64,000 nt of DNA, from assembly GCF_003012745.1 (NCBI RefSeq), contig NZ_PXYK01000005.1:62001-126000 (forward strand), read 5' to 3'. This document shows positions 56,050-64,000 of this stretch, piece after piece. This DNA comes from Kumtagia ephedrae (lineage in GTDB: Bacteria; Pseudomonadota; Alphaproteobacteria; Rhizobiales; Rhizobiaceae). A program made the position numbers and the translations under genes. Under the pieces are notes generated by a model. It worked only from the letters and a program-made list of their open reading frames with translations, was not told where the DNA came from and searched no databases. The first letter of the stretch is position 1, and every line of letters begins with the position of its first letter.

Positions 56050-57285
56050 TCAGTCGTGCGAGCAGCCGAAATGCCGCGCGGCGACCTCGACATGGCTGTG
56101 CGGACGGTTGGGCGTGTAGCGCTCGATGTCGGTGAGATCGCCGGCCGACTCGTTGGGCCACCAGACGCCGCCGGCGACGATGCCCTGCGAAACCAGCCGC
56201 TGCTCCGCCTCGAGCTTCGTCCCGACCGAATCCACAAAGGGGAAGCGGCCGGAATGCAGCTTCAGCACCGCCACGTCGGCCGGTCCGCCGACGGTCAGCC
56301 TGCCGAGGTCGGGGCGCGCGATCACCTCGGCCGGCCGCGCCGTCGCGGCGCGCAGCACCTCGGCCAGCGGCATGCCGAGCGCCATCAGCTTCGACATGCA
56401 CACAAGAATGTCGAAGGCCGGCCCGTCGACGCAATAGAGATGCAGGTCGCTGCTGATCACGTCCGGCGTCAGGCCTTCCTTGAGCATGGCGCGCGCCACC
56501 TCGAAGTCGAACGAGCCCATGCCGTGGCCGATGTCGAAGATCACGCCGCGCTCGCGCGCCAGCCGCATGTCCGGCCGCACCGCCCCCGAGGCGAACACCG
56601 GCGCGTTGGGGAACGGCCGGAAGCAATGGGTGAGCACGTCGCCGCGGCGCAGGCGCGGCAGCACTTCGGACCGGCCGGGCGGCGGCTCGTCGATATGCGC
56701 CATGACTGGCAGGCCGACCCGGTCGGCGGCTTCAAGCGCGAGATCGACCGGCGCGATGCCGCTGCTGCCGCTGGCATGCTTGCCCGCCCGCACCTTGACG
56801 CCGACGATGACTTCGCCGTGCTCGCGCACGCAGGCCACCGTCTCGCGCGGATCGCACAGCCTGAGATCCCCGCATTCGCCCACCATCACCGTCCTGGCGA
56901 AGCCGAAGATGCCGGCAAACGAGATGTTCACATAGGCGAGGATGCGGACTTTCGAGCGCTCCATGACATGGCGGCGGAAGCCGAGGAAATTGCCTGCGCC
57001 GGCGCTGCCTGCGTCGACGAAGGTCGTCGTCCCGCTCTTCGCCGCCAGGCGGTCCGCGTCGACGCCGAGCGAGGTGCCGCCCCAGTAGACGTGGCTGTGC
57101 AGGTCGACCAGGCCCGGCGTGACCAGGCAGCCGGACGCGTCGATGACGTGGTCAGCGCGCTCGGCCGGAATGTCCGTTTCGATGGCGGCGATGCGGTCGC
57201 CGGCGATCGCTATGTCGCGCGGCGCATCCAGGCCGGACGCGGGGTCGACCACACGCCCGCCGCGCAGGAGCAGATCGTAGGGCAT
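56050..57285 (-). CDS. Amidohydrolase/deacetylase-family metallohydrolase
   Basis: A 411-aa enzyme of the amidohydrolase superfamily. The metal site begins with PGLVDLHSHVYWGG (His-X-His) near residue 57. The carboxylated-Lys region is VGVKVRAG, later ligands are MAHIDEPP and LTHCF, and the terminal Asp is in SSDLH. Relatives include dihydroorotase-like and D-aminoacylase or deacetylase enzymes. The start at 57285 has GGAGG ten bases upstream. It follows a RidA gene by 39 bp and may act on an acylated amino compound. Confidence 0.85.
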   Translation of the reverse strand: MPYDLLLRGGRVVDPASGLDAPRDIAIAGDRIAAIETDIPAERADHVIDASGCLVTPGLVDLHSHVYWGGTSLGVDADRLAAKSGTTTFVDAGSAGAGNFLGFRRHVMERSKVRILAYVNISFAGIFGFARTVMVGECGDLRLCDPRETVACVREHGEVIVGVKVRAGKHASGSSGIAPVDLALEAADRVGLPVMAHIDEPPPGRSEVLPRLRRGDVLTHCFRPFPNAPVFASGAVRPDMRLARERGVIFDIGHGMGSFDFEVARAMLKEGLTPDVISSDLHLYCVDGPAFDILVCMSKLMALGMPLAEVLRAATARPAEVIARPDLGRLTVGGPADVAVLKLHSGRFPFVDSVGTKLEAEQRLVSQGIVAGGVWWPNESAGDLTDIERYTPNRPHSHVEVAARHFGCSHD

Positions 57286-57324
57286 GGGCGCTGGGCCTCC
57301 GTTGCTGCCGTGGTCGCGCCGGCG

Positions 57325-57690
57325 TCAGGCCGGTCGATACGCGACGGCTTCGATTTCGATCTTGATGTCGATCATCAGCGGCGACTGGACCGTGGTCCGC
57401 GCCGGCGGATTTTTTGGAAAGTGCCGGGCATAGACGGCGTTGAAGGCGGCAAAATCCCGCTTGTCCTCGAGCCATACCGTCGTCTTCACCACGTCGTCCA
57501 TGCCGCAGCCGGCAAGCGCCAGCGCCGCCTTGACGTTCCGCAGCACCTGCTCCGCCTGCTCGTCGATCCCGCCCTTGACCACCTTGCCGTCGCCGTCAAC
57601 CGGAACCTGGCCGGACACATAGACAAAATCCCCTGCCCTCACCGCCGGCGACAGCGGCACATGCGAGGTTCCGAAACACTGCTTGGACAA
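57325..57690 (-). CDS. RidA-family protein
   Basis: A 121-aa Rid protein starting at a TTG at 57690, chosen because AGGAGG lies five bases upstream and the translation opens MSKQCFGTSHVPLSPAVRAGDFVYVSGQVP. The same frame runs open to 58368, but that extension overlaps the divergent SDR gene. A conserved ARTTVQ with the active Arg is near residue 98. It probably removes reactive imines made during breakdown of an amino compound by its neighbours. Confidence 0.88.
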   Translation of the reverse strand: MSKQCFGTSHVPLSPAVRAGDFVYVSGQVPVDGDGKVVKGGIDEQAEQVLRNVKAALALAGCGMDDVVKTTVWLEDKRDFAAFNAVYARHFPKNPPARTTVQSPLMIDIKIEIEAVAYRPA

Positions 57691-57940
57691 GTCATCCTCC
57701 TGTTCGACCGGATGCCGGTCGGCGACCGCCGGAGAAAGCCGGGCCACGTCCCGCCTGAACACCGGCTTGCCTTTAGCCGCTCCCGACGGCGCATTCCATG
57801 CCAGAATGGAGGGATCGTCATGCAAGTCTTGTTGGAAAGCAACATGTTTTTGGATTCCATGTTGCTTTATTACACAACCGCGAGCATCCTGCCGCCGGCC
57901 TGCGCGGCCGGCAGGCGGGCCACAAGGGAAGGAGTGCCGC

Positions 57941-58696
57941 ATGATCGATTTCGGCGGCCGCAATGTGGTCGTCACCGGCGCCGGCGGCGGCTTGGGCAAG
58001 GCGCTTGTCGCGGTCCTGGCCACCAGCGGAGCGCGGGTGGTGGCCTGCGACCTGGAAGGCATGGACCTCTCCGCCGAGGGGATCGCCGAGGCGCATCGTT
58101 TCGACCTGCTGGACGACCGCGCGGTTTCCGATTTCGCGGCACGCATCAGCGCCGGCGAGCCGCCGGCGGCCGTGATCTCCAATGCCGGCTGGACCCGCGC
58201 CGAGACGCTGGAGGCGGTCACCGCCGAGGCGCTCGACCGCGAGATGAGCTTGAATTTCCGCAGCGCCGCCCTTCTGTCGCAGGCGCTGCTGCCGTCGATG
58301 CGTAACCAGCCAGGTGGCGCCGCCTTCGTCTTCATCGCCTCGGTCAATGCGCAGGCGCATTTCGGCAACCCCGCCTATTCCGCCGCGAAGGCCGGGCTGA
58401 TCGCCTGGATGCGCGCCATCGCCACCGAGGAAGGCCGCAACGGCATCCGCGCCAACGCCGTCGTCCCCGGCTCGATCCGCACCGGCGCCTGGGACCACCG
58501 CATAGCCGAGAACCCGCAAATCCTCGCCTTGGTCGGAAAACTATACCCGCTCGGACGGCTGGTGGAGCCGGACGAGGTGGCGCGCGCCGCCGTCTTCCTG
58601 GCGTCGCCGGCCGCGAGCGGCATCACCGGCGTCGCATTGAACGTCGATGCCGGGCTGATGGCCGGCAACCTGCCATTCCTCGAGCAGATTTCGTAG
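57941..58696 (+). CDS. SDR-family oxidoreductase
   Basis: A 251-aa short-chain dehydrogenase. It has the cofactor loop VTGAGGGLGKAL near residue 11, an Asp (ACDLEG) favouring NAD over NADP, SNAGWTRAE, and the catalytic Ser and YSAAK near 145-150. GAGTGCCGC with AAGGGAAGG precedes the ATG. It is the first gene of a plus-strand run with the PLP enzyme and NTF2-like genes. A sugar, polyol or hydroxy-acid substrate is likely but unproved. Confidence 0.88.
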   Translation: MIDFGGRNVVVTGAGGGLGKALVAVLATSGARVVACDLEGMDLSAEGIAEAHRFDLLDDRAVSDFAARISAGEPPAAVISNAGWTRAETLEAVTAEALDREMSLNFRSAALLSQALLPSMRNQPGGAAFVFIASVNAQAHFGNPAYSAAKAGLIAWMRAIATEEGRNGIRANAVVPGSIRTGAWDHRIAENPQILALVGKLYPLGRLVEPDEVARAAVFLASPAASGITGVALNVDAGLMAGNLPFLEQIS

Positions 58697-58735
58697 CATG
58701 GTCGAGACGCTCTGTTCGGGACGGGAGACAAGGCG

Positions 58736-59794
58736 ATGCGCGTAGAGGATCTGGACACGCCGGCGGTGGTGATCGACCGGCGGATTGCGGAAGCAAATCT
58801 GCGGCGGGCGCAGAAACGCGCCGACGCCCTGGGCGTGAGGCTGCGGCCGCACATCAAGACGCACAAGCTGCCGCTCTTCGCCATGCGGCAGGTGGAGTTC
58901 GGTGCGGCAGGCGTCACCTGCCAGAAGATCGGCGAGGCCGAGGTGATGGCGGATGCCGGGATTTCCGACATCTTCATTACCTTCAACATCGTCGGCCGGC
59001 AGAAGCTCGAGCGCCTGCTGGCGCTGCACCGCCGGGTGACGCTGTCGGTGGTGGCGGACAGCGCCGACACGGTGGAAGGTTATGGCGGCGTCTTCACCGA
59101 TCCTTCGCGGCCGTTGACCGTGCTTGTGGAATGCGACACCGGCGGCGGCCGCTGCGGCGTGCAGTCGCCGGCGGATGCGTTGGCGCTGGCGCGCCGCATC
59201 GCCTCCCATCCCGGCCTGCGCTTCGGCGGCCTGATGACCTACCCGCCGCGCGGCAAGGTGGCCGAGGTCGACGCCTGGCTGCACGATGCGCTGGCGCTGT
59301 TCCGGTCGGAGGGGATGGACGTGCCCCGGGTCTCAGTCGGCAATTCCCCGGATTTCTACGCCGACCAGGCCTTCACCGCCGCGACCGAGCTCCGGCCCGG
59401 CACCTACATCTATTCGGATCGCATGCAGGCGGCCTTCGGCCACGGCACGCTGGCCGATTGCGCGCTGACGGTGCTGGTCACCGTGGTCAGCCGGCCGACG
59501 CCGGACAGGGTGATCCTCGACGCCGGCTCGAAGGCGCTCGCCGCCGACCTCTCGCCCTCGCCGGGCCACGGCTACATCGTCGAATACCCGGAAGCCGTCA
59601 TCACGACGCTCAACGAGGAGCATGCCATCGCCGATTTTTCCGGCTGCGCGGCGCGGCCGGCGATCGGCGACAAGCTCAAAATCATCCCCAACCACGTCTG
59701 CGTCGTCTCCAACCTGTTCGACACCGTCAACCTGGTGGAGGACGGCGAGGTCGTCGAGCAGTTGCCGGTGGCGGCGCGCGGCCGCATGGGCTGA
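58736..59794 (+). CDS. D-threonine aldolase-like PLP enzyme (alanine racemase N-terminal fold)
   Basis: A 352-aa PLP enzyme of the D-threonine aldolase / D-serine dehydratase group. The cofactor Lys is Lys41 in RPHIKTHK. The GNSPDFYAD and PGTYIYSDRMQ segments bind phosphate, and the C-terminal PNHVCVVSNLFD supplies the His and Cys/Asp metal ligands. It would cleave or dehydrate a beta-hydroxy-D-amino acid. It lies 39 bp after the SDR gene and 24 bp before the NTF2-like gene, so the three are likely one operon. Confidence 0.88.
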   Translation: MRVEDLDTPAVVIDRRIAEANLRRAQKRADALGVRLRPHIKTHKLPLFAMRQVEFGAAGVTCQKIGEAEVMADAGISDIFITFNIVGRQKLERLLALHRRVTLSVVADSADTVEGYGGVFTDPSRPLTVLVECDTGGGRCGVQSPADALALARRIASHPGLRFGGLMTYPPRGKVAEVDAWLHDALALFRSEGMDVPRVSVGNSPDFYADQAFTAATELRPGTYIYSDRMQAAFGHGTLADCALTVLVTVVSRPTPDRVILDAGSKALAADLSPSPGHGYIVEYPEAVITTLNEEHAIADFSGCAARPAIGDKLKIIPNHVCVVSNLFDTVNLVEDGEVVEQLPVAARGRMG

Positions 59795-59818
59795 CGGCTT
59801 GATCGAGCGGAGAGCACG

Positions 59819-60304
59819 ATGACCTTCGACAAGAACCCGTTTCCGGCCGGTGACCCGGACCGTCACGCGTTGTGGGAGATGCTGGTGCGGCGCGACATCG
59901 ACGCTTTCCTGGCCGCCGACTGGTCGATGGTGGAGGAAGACTTCATCGCCGACAGTTTTTTCGGCATGCACGCGCATTTCCTCGACGACGCCGACGCCTG
60001 GCGCCTGCAATTCCCCACGCTGGAGGCCTATCGCGACGAATGGCTGCGGCAGGCGCGCGAGACGGCGGCGAGCGAATTCGCCGAGCCGCTGCGCGACGCG
60101 CTGTTCCGCATCACCAACATGCGCGACATCGACGTCCAGGGCGACCGTGCCGTGCTGCACAAGAAGTTCAACGGCTCGGTCGCCAAACCCGGCGGCCAGG
60201 CCGACCGGCTCAACTGGCAGACGCTGTATTTCTGCCGCAGGGTCGACGGCCGCTGGAGGATCGCCGGCTTCGTCGGCTACATGCCGCACCCGCTGGGACG
60301 TTAG
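59819..60304 (+). CDS. NTF2-like (SnoaL-type) hypothetical protein
   Basis: A 161-aa soluble protein. The pattern of an N-terminal helix (WEMLVRRDIDAFLAADWSMV), a middle HFLDDADAWRL segment and a C-terminal beta sheet (DIDVQGDRAVLHKKFNG, LYFCRRVDGRWRIAGFVGY) is that of the NTF2/SnoaL cone fold, used by many isomerases and binding proteins. No catalytic set can be assigned. It is the third gene of the SDR operon. Confidence 0.75.
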   Translation: MTFDKNPFPAGDPDRHALWEMLVRRDIDAFLAADWSMVEEDFIADSFFGMHAHFLDDADAWRLQFPTLEAYRDEWLRQARETAASEFAEPLRDALFRITNMRDIDVQGDRAVLHKKFNGSVAKPGGQADRLNWQTLYFCRRVDGRWRIAGFVGYMPHPLGR

Positions 60305-60435
60305 GAGACGCGCGGGCAAGGCCGAAAAACGCGTCTGTCGAAGCGAAAAACCGGCCAAATGCCGAACGGAACGCGTCGAATCGACTGAAAACCAGGAGGT
60401 TCGGCCGGAAAATCAGACGTTCTTTTCGTCCATCT

Positions 60436-61122
60436 TCACCGCGACAGGATGTGGCTGTCGTAATCGGACACCAAAAGGTGCAGCGGCGCCTCGTCCTCCT
60501 CGATCGTCGAAAAACGGCCGATCGGCTGGGTGAAGATGTTGTCGGTGAGGTCGTCGTTGACCGTAGACACCTCGCCGATCAGCACGTCGCCGCCCTCGCC
60601 CCAGAAGGCGTGCCAGACGCCGGGCAGCAGCGTCACGCTCTCGCCGGGATCGAGCGTCAGCAGGCCGCCGGCCGGCAGCTTGCGCATCACGCCGTCGGTC
60701 GGCACCTCGACCTCCCGGTGGCGGTCCACGCCGCCGTCCTCGGCGGGCATGAACAGTTCGAGCACCAGCCTGCCGCCGCCCCGGTTGATGATGTCCTCCG
60801 CCTTCACGACATGGCGGTGCATGGGCGAAAGCTGGTCCTTGCGCGAGATCATGATCTTCTCGGCGTAGAGCATGCCCGTGCCCTTCGCCAGATCCTCGGC
60901 GCGGCCGTTGCGCACCGTGAACAGGAACAGGCCGAGCTCGTCGAATTTCTCCTGGCCGTAGTCGGTGATGTCCCAGCCGAGCCGGGCGCCGATGATGCCT
61001 TCCGGCCGGCGCTCCCTGAGCTGTTCGGGCGTCCAGTAGGCGAAGGGCGGCATCACATAGCCGAAGGAGCGGATGAAGGCATCGCCTTCGCGGATGATCT
61101 CGTTGATACGCGAGCGCTTCAT
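60436..61122 (-). CDS. D-lyxose/D-mannose isomerase family protein
   Basis: A 228-aa cupin-type sugar isomerase. The ATG at 61122 has GGGAGG upstream. Metal ligands are in LSPMHRHVVKAEDII (His102, His104, Glu109), with a later His in LLPGVWHAFWG. Family members interconvert D-lyxose with D-xylulose or D-mannose with D-fructose. The genes on either side (SDR, PLP enzyme, RidA, amidohydrolase) suggest a small pathway for a rare sugar or hydroxylated amino compound. The 3' end faces the NTF2-like gene across 131 bp. Confidence 0.85.
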   Translation of the reverse strand: MKRSRINEIIREGDAFIRSFGYVMPPFAYWTPEQLRERRPEGIIGARLGWDITDYGQEKFDELGLFLFTVRNGRAEDLAKGTGMLYAEKIMISRKDQLSPMHRHVVKAEDIINRGGGRLVLELFMPAEDGGVDRHREVEVPTDGVMRKLPAGGLLTLDPGESVTLLPGVWHAFWGEGGDVLIGEVSTVNDDLTDNIFTQPIGRFSTIEEDEAPLHLLVSDYDSHILSR

Positions 61123-61501
61123 TCTGTCCTCCCGGATGCGCGAGACTAGGTCATGCCCCGGAATCGGCCGTCCCGCAAGACCGGGATTCGTGGTGGAGGC
61201 AGGTGGCCGCAGCTTCGGCAAGCCGGTTTCATTTTGCGGTTTTTTTGTGATTTCGGCGTTTGATGTCCGATTCGCGAGCAGTTAAATTAAATGCGAATCA
61301 GTCGGGCGCGGTGGCCGCAACACCAGCGTGCTCGACAGGCAAGCGGGTCTCCCAGGAGGCTCGGGGGCATGGGGTTCGGGGTGGGTTCGCCTTCCGTCCA
61401 TCGGCGGAAGCGCGCTTCTCGTAACAAGTGATGCGTTTTCATGTCCGATCCCGGTCTCCGGGTCCGGGCAGTTGGGGCGATTCGGGCTTCTCGCGGGCGA
61501 A
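61123..61501. other. Intergenic region upstream of visN
   Basis: About 380 bp between divergent genes. It includes an AT-rich patch (CAGTTAAATTAAATGCGAAT near 61280) where promoters for either side could sit. The visN frame stays open from a GTG at 61328, so a longer N-terminus cannot be excluded. No other gene is supported. Confidence 0.45.
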
Positions 61502-62215
61502 ATGACGGGGCTTGGCTATCAGACTGCGTTTCCGGCGGCATCCGGGAAACCGCTTGCTTCGCGCGGCGACCTGACCGCGTTCCTGATGGCGTTGTGCCAG
61601 CGGATCGGAGCCGACAGCTACATGCTGGTTGCCGTGTTGCACGATCAGCACAGAAGCGACGTCCGCATCGTCGCCTCCAACTGGGTGTATGACGCGATCC
61701 AGGTCATCGGCCATCGCACCATAGCGGCGATCGCCGAAAGCAGCCTGGCGGCGCCGCCGGGCACACGCCCCCAAGCCGTCGTCCCGTCGCGGGCAATGGG
61801 GATTGCCAGGGTCCTGGACGGCGAGCAGTGCAGAATGCTCGACGTGCTCGGCCACGGCGAGATCTTCCCGCTCCGCCTCAATGTCGGCCGCCAGCAGCTC
61901 TACCTGCTGTTCTCGACCGAGGAAGCCGATCGCCTCGATCCTGCCGAATTGACGCGGGCGCAGATGCGCTGCTGCCACGCCCTGTCGCAGGTGCCGGACC
62001 TGCTCGCGGCCACCACCCAGCACGATCCGCTTTCCGACCGCGAGCGCGAGTGCCTGCACTGGGTCTCGGAGGGCAAGACGACCGACGAGGTGGCGGTCAT
62101 CCTCGGCGTCTCGTCCAATACGGTGAACGGCTACGTCACCCACGCGATCCAGAAGTTCGCGGCCACCAACCGGGTCATGGCGGTCGCCACAGCCATACGG
62201 AGCGGCATCATTTGA
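61502..62215 (+). CDS. visN: LuxR-type flagellar regulator VisN
   Basis: A 237-aa regulator. Residues 20-160 resemble an autoinducer-type sensor domain. Residues 175-237 form a LuxR/GerE helix-turn-helix (LSDRERECLHWVSEGKTTDEVA). In Sinorhizobium, VisN and VisR form a heteromer that switches on flagellar and chemotaxis genes through Rem. The identification rests on the pair with the next gene and on flhB being two genes away. The start is uncertain; 61502 is chosen as the ATG nearest the recognisable domain, although its ribosome site is weak. Confidence 0.8.
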   Translation: MTGLGYQTAFPAASGKPLASRGDLTAFLMALCQRIGADSYMLVAVLHDQHRSDVRIVASNWVYDAIQVIGHRTIAAIAESSLAAPPGTRPQAVVPSRAMGIARVLDGEQCRMLDVLGHGEIFPLRLNVGRQQLYLLFSTEEADRLDPAELTRAQMRCCHALSQVPDLLAATTQHDPLSDRERECLHWVSEGKTTDEVAVILGVSSNTVNGYVTHAIQKFAATNRVMAVATAIRSGII

Positions 62216-62961
62216 CGCGGTCGCTCGCACGCGCGCCTGTGGAGGAACACAGGAATCCCTTCGGCGCTGCCGGACCCGACAGCGAAGCCAAGCGCACGCC
62301 CACCATCGCGGACGTGATCGGCCACTGCCGCTGGATCGCGCTCGATATCAACGCCGCCGCCTTCAGCCTTTTCGTCGTCGGCCCGGCGGGCGAGCGCAAC
62401 GGCCTGGTGCCCCTCCTCGATCCCGATCATCCTTCCGATTCCTCCGCAACCATCCGGATGTGGGACGACATCAGCGAAGAGATCGTCCGGCATGCGCGCA
62501 CGTCGGCGCTGCCGCTGTGGTGGGCCGCCGACGGCAGCGCGTCCGCCGACGCCTTCCTGCAGCTTCCGATGGCGAAGCGCCTGAACGGCCCCTCGCCTGC
62601 CGGCATCGCCTTCCCGGTGTCGGCCGATCGGGGCCGATGCGGGCTGGTGGCCTTCCTCGGATCCGAGATCGCGCTATCGGACGATCAATGCCTCGATGTA
62701 CACGCGCGCTGCTACTCGCTGTTCGGAGCCGCGATGCGGATCAGGCCGGACAAATCGCGCAAGGCGCCAGCCGTCTCCAAGCGCGAGCTCGAATGCCTAA
62801 AGCTCAGCGCCAACGGAATGACCAGCGAGCAGATCGCGGCGTCGCTGAAGCTGTCGGTTCACACCGCGAACCAATACCTGACCAACTCGACGCAGAAGCT
62901 GAACGCCGCCAACCGCACGCATGCGGTCGCCAAGGCGCTCAAGCTCGGCCTGTTCGAATAG
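62212..62961 (+). CDS. visR: LuxR-type flagellar regulator VisR
   Basis: A 249-aa partner of VisN with the same plan: a sensor-like domain at about 25-170 and a C-terminal LuxR helix-turn-helix (VSKRELECLKLSANGMTSEQIA). A TTG at 62212 overlaps the visN stop, consistent with coupled translation; a GTG at 62239 is the alternative start. Two adjacent non-identical LuxR regulators beside flhB are the rhizobial visNR arrangement. It ends five bases before the convergent gene at 62967. Confidence 0.8.
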   Translation: MTRSLARAPVEEHRNPFGAAGPDSEAKRTPTIADVIGHCRWIALDINAAAFSLFVVGPAGERNGLVPLLDPDHPSDSSATIRMWDDISEEIVRHARTSALPLWWAADGSASADAFLQLPMAKRLNGPSPAGIAFPVSADRGRCGLVAFLGSEIALSDDQCLDVHARCYSLFGAAMRIRPDKSRKAPAVSKRELECLKLSANGMTSEQIAASLKLSVHTANQYLTNSTQKLNAANRTHAVAKALKLGLFE

Positions 62962-62966
62962 TACCG

Positions 62967-63398
62967 TCAGACCGCCGGCTCCGAGCGCCGGATGCGCGCC
63001 GCCTCGATCGCGGTGACCAGGAAGGCCGTATTTTTCTCCGGATCCGGGTCCGGATCGTCGAAAGCGACGTAGTTCACCTCCACCGACGCATCGGCGTCGC
63101 AGAGCGTCAGGGTGAAATAGACCGCAGCGCCGCGCGGCCTGAGTTCCAGGTCAAGCTCGATGCGCGGTATCGTCGACCAGTCGACATGGGCCTGGCCGCC
63201 ATTGCCGAGCCGGAAGGTACGCGGCAGGAAGAACAGCTCCGCCGCGGAATCGACCAGGTCCGAAATACAGGCGAAGTGTTCGAGCCGGATGAAGGCGATG
63301 TAGTCGGCCACGTCGACCATCCGCAATTCGCGGACGATGTCCGCGATGGCCTCGGCGACGATGATCTCGCGGGACGATGCATGCGACTGTCGGATCAT
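62967..63398 (-). CDS. Conserved hypothetical protein downstream of flhB
   Basis: A 143-aa soluble protein whose ATG overlaps the flhB stop by four bases (ATGA), so the two are translationally coupled. It is rich in Asp and Ala with mixed helix and strand and no membrane segment. I recall an uncharacterised gene in this position in rhizobial flagellar clusters but no function. Coupling to FlhB suggests a role in flagellar assembly or its control. Confidence 0.75.
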   Translation of the reverse strand: MIRQSHASSREIIVAEAIADIVRELRMVDVADYIAFIRLEHFACISDLVDSAAELFFLPRTFRLGNGGQAHVDWSTIPRIELDLELRPRGAAVYFTLTLCDADASVEVNYVAFDDPDPDPEKNTAFLVTAIEAARIRRSEPAV

Positions 63399-64000
63399 GG
63401 TACCTTTTTCGGAGCCTGCTTGGCGTAGACGATGCGGATCAACTCGGCGACCGCCTGGTAGAACTGCTGCGGTATCACGCTATCGATCGAAACTTGCTTG
63501 TACATGGAGCGGGCGAGCGCGACGTCTTCGAAGACGGGTATGTTGTTCTGGGCCGCGATCTCGCGGATCTTCAGCGCGATCAGGTCCTGTCCCTTGGCGA
63601 GCACCACCGGTGCCGAGTTCTCCTCGCGCACGTAGCGCAGCGCGATCGCATAGTGGGTCGGGTTGGCGATCACCAGCGTCGCGCTCGGCACCGAAATCAT
63701 CATGCGCCGCCGCGCCCGGTCGCGCGCCAGCGAGCGCCGCCGCGACTTGACGATCGGGTCGCCTTCCGACTGCTTGTGCTCGTCCTTCACCTCCTGCCGC
63801 GTCATCCGCAGCTCCTGCCGCCAGTGGAAGCGCGACCAGACGAGGTCGACCGCGGCGATCACGGCCATGACGGCGACGATGGCGACGACGATGTCGATGG
63901 CGATGCCGCGGATCACCAGGCCGAACGCCACCGGCTGCGTGATCATGCCCGACAGCAGCGTGACGACGTCCCCGCGCAGGATGAAGACCAGCACCAGCGT
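63395..64000 (-). CDS. flhB: Flagellar export switch protein FlhB (partial, 5' end outside window)
   Basis: The last 200 or so residues of FlhB. Visible are part of the final membrane segments ([18 protein letters not shown]), the conserved linker [17 protein letters not shown] and the autocleavage site [11 protein letters not shown], which lets FlhB switch the export gate from rod/hook to filament substrates. The rest lies beyond base 64000. It marks the edge of a flagellar cluster, with VisN/VisR nearby. Confidence 0.95.
   Translation of the reverse strand, partial: TLVLVFILRGDVVTLLSGMITQPVAFGLVIRGIAIDIVVAIVAVMAVIAAVDLVWSRFHWRQELRMTRQEVKDEHKQSEGDPIVKSRRRSLARDRARRRMMISVPSATLVIANPTHYAIALRYVREENSAPVVLAKGQDLIALKIREIAAQNNIPVFEDVALARSMYKQVSIDSVIPQQFYQAVAELIRIVYAKQAPKKVP

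Noticed and set aside
61328-61501. A longer VisN beginning at the GTG at 61328
   Set aside because: The added 58 residues are Gly/Ser-rich with no domain match and no clear ribosome site. It cannot be fully excluded because the site at 61502 is also weak.

Overview
The window is high-GC DNA from an alphaproteobacterium, most likely Mesorhizobium or a close relative in the Phyllobacteriaceae. The evidence is a set of vitamin B6 degradation genes that match, from memory, the characterised Mesorhizobium loti enzymes, a rhizobial visN-visR-flhB flagellar boundary, and rhizobial-type intergenic palindromes. Almost everything is coding. No rRNA, tRNA, CRISPR array, prophage or intact insertion sequence was seen.

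Layout. (1) 1-3707: a carbohydrate ABC importer operon (ATPase, Tat-exported binding protein, two permeases, the last cut by the window edge). (2) 3879-6094: small stress-type and hypothetical genes. (3) 6319-16165: an unusual cluster with a subtilisin/trypsin double protease, a YcaO enzyme, a SARP-type regulator, a 134-aa precursor-like protein, an animal-type haem peroxidase and a 121-aa unknown. The protease and the 121-aa gene share an upstream block of two 11-bp direct repeats. I read this as a candidate undescribed RiPP-like peptide modification system. (4) 16396-17232: a TauE-type exporter. (5) 17532-25072: pyridoxal 4-dehydrogenase, pyridoxamine-pyruvate aminotransferase and 4-pyridoxolactonase downstream of a BMP-type ABC importer, plausibly a B6 uptake and degradation operon. 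(6) 25172-35599: a TRAP transporter, a dehydrogenase resembling the later B6 pathway enzyme, GST, RidA, LVIVD-repeat and gentisate-dioxygenase-like proteins, a GMC oxidoreductase and a GntR/FCD regulator. GGTTGA repeats lie before both transcription units.

(7) 35651-50868: a 15-kb operon of four unusual genes. It encodes an exported OmpA-domain protein, a 3292-aa beta-rich giant protein, a subtilisin fused to an L,D-transpeptidase-like domain, and a small membrane protein. This is the second candidate undescribed system. (8) 51037-55153: a nitrilase-family hydrolase, then a heavy-metal P-type ATPase and its MerR regulator, each with a matching dyad in its promoter region. (9) 54246-56049: a repeat-rich non-coding stretch with three long inverted repeats and a possible small RNA. 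(10) 56050-61122: a small catabolic cluster (amidohydrolase, RidA, SDR, D-threonine-aldolase-like, NTF2-like, D-lyxose-isomerase-like). (11) 61502-64000: the LuxR pair VisN/VisR, a conserved unknown and the C-terminal part of FlhB.

Functions rest on motifs and recalled family sequences. No database search was run. Start sites were moved from the longest open frame wherever a Shine-Dalgarno sequence or domain boundary argued for it.
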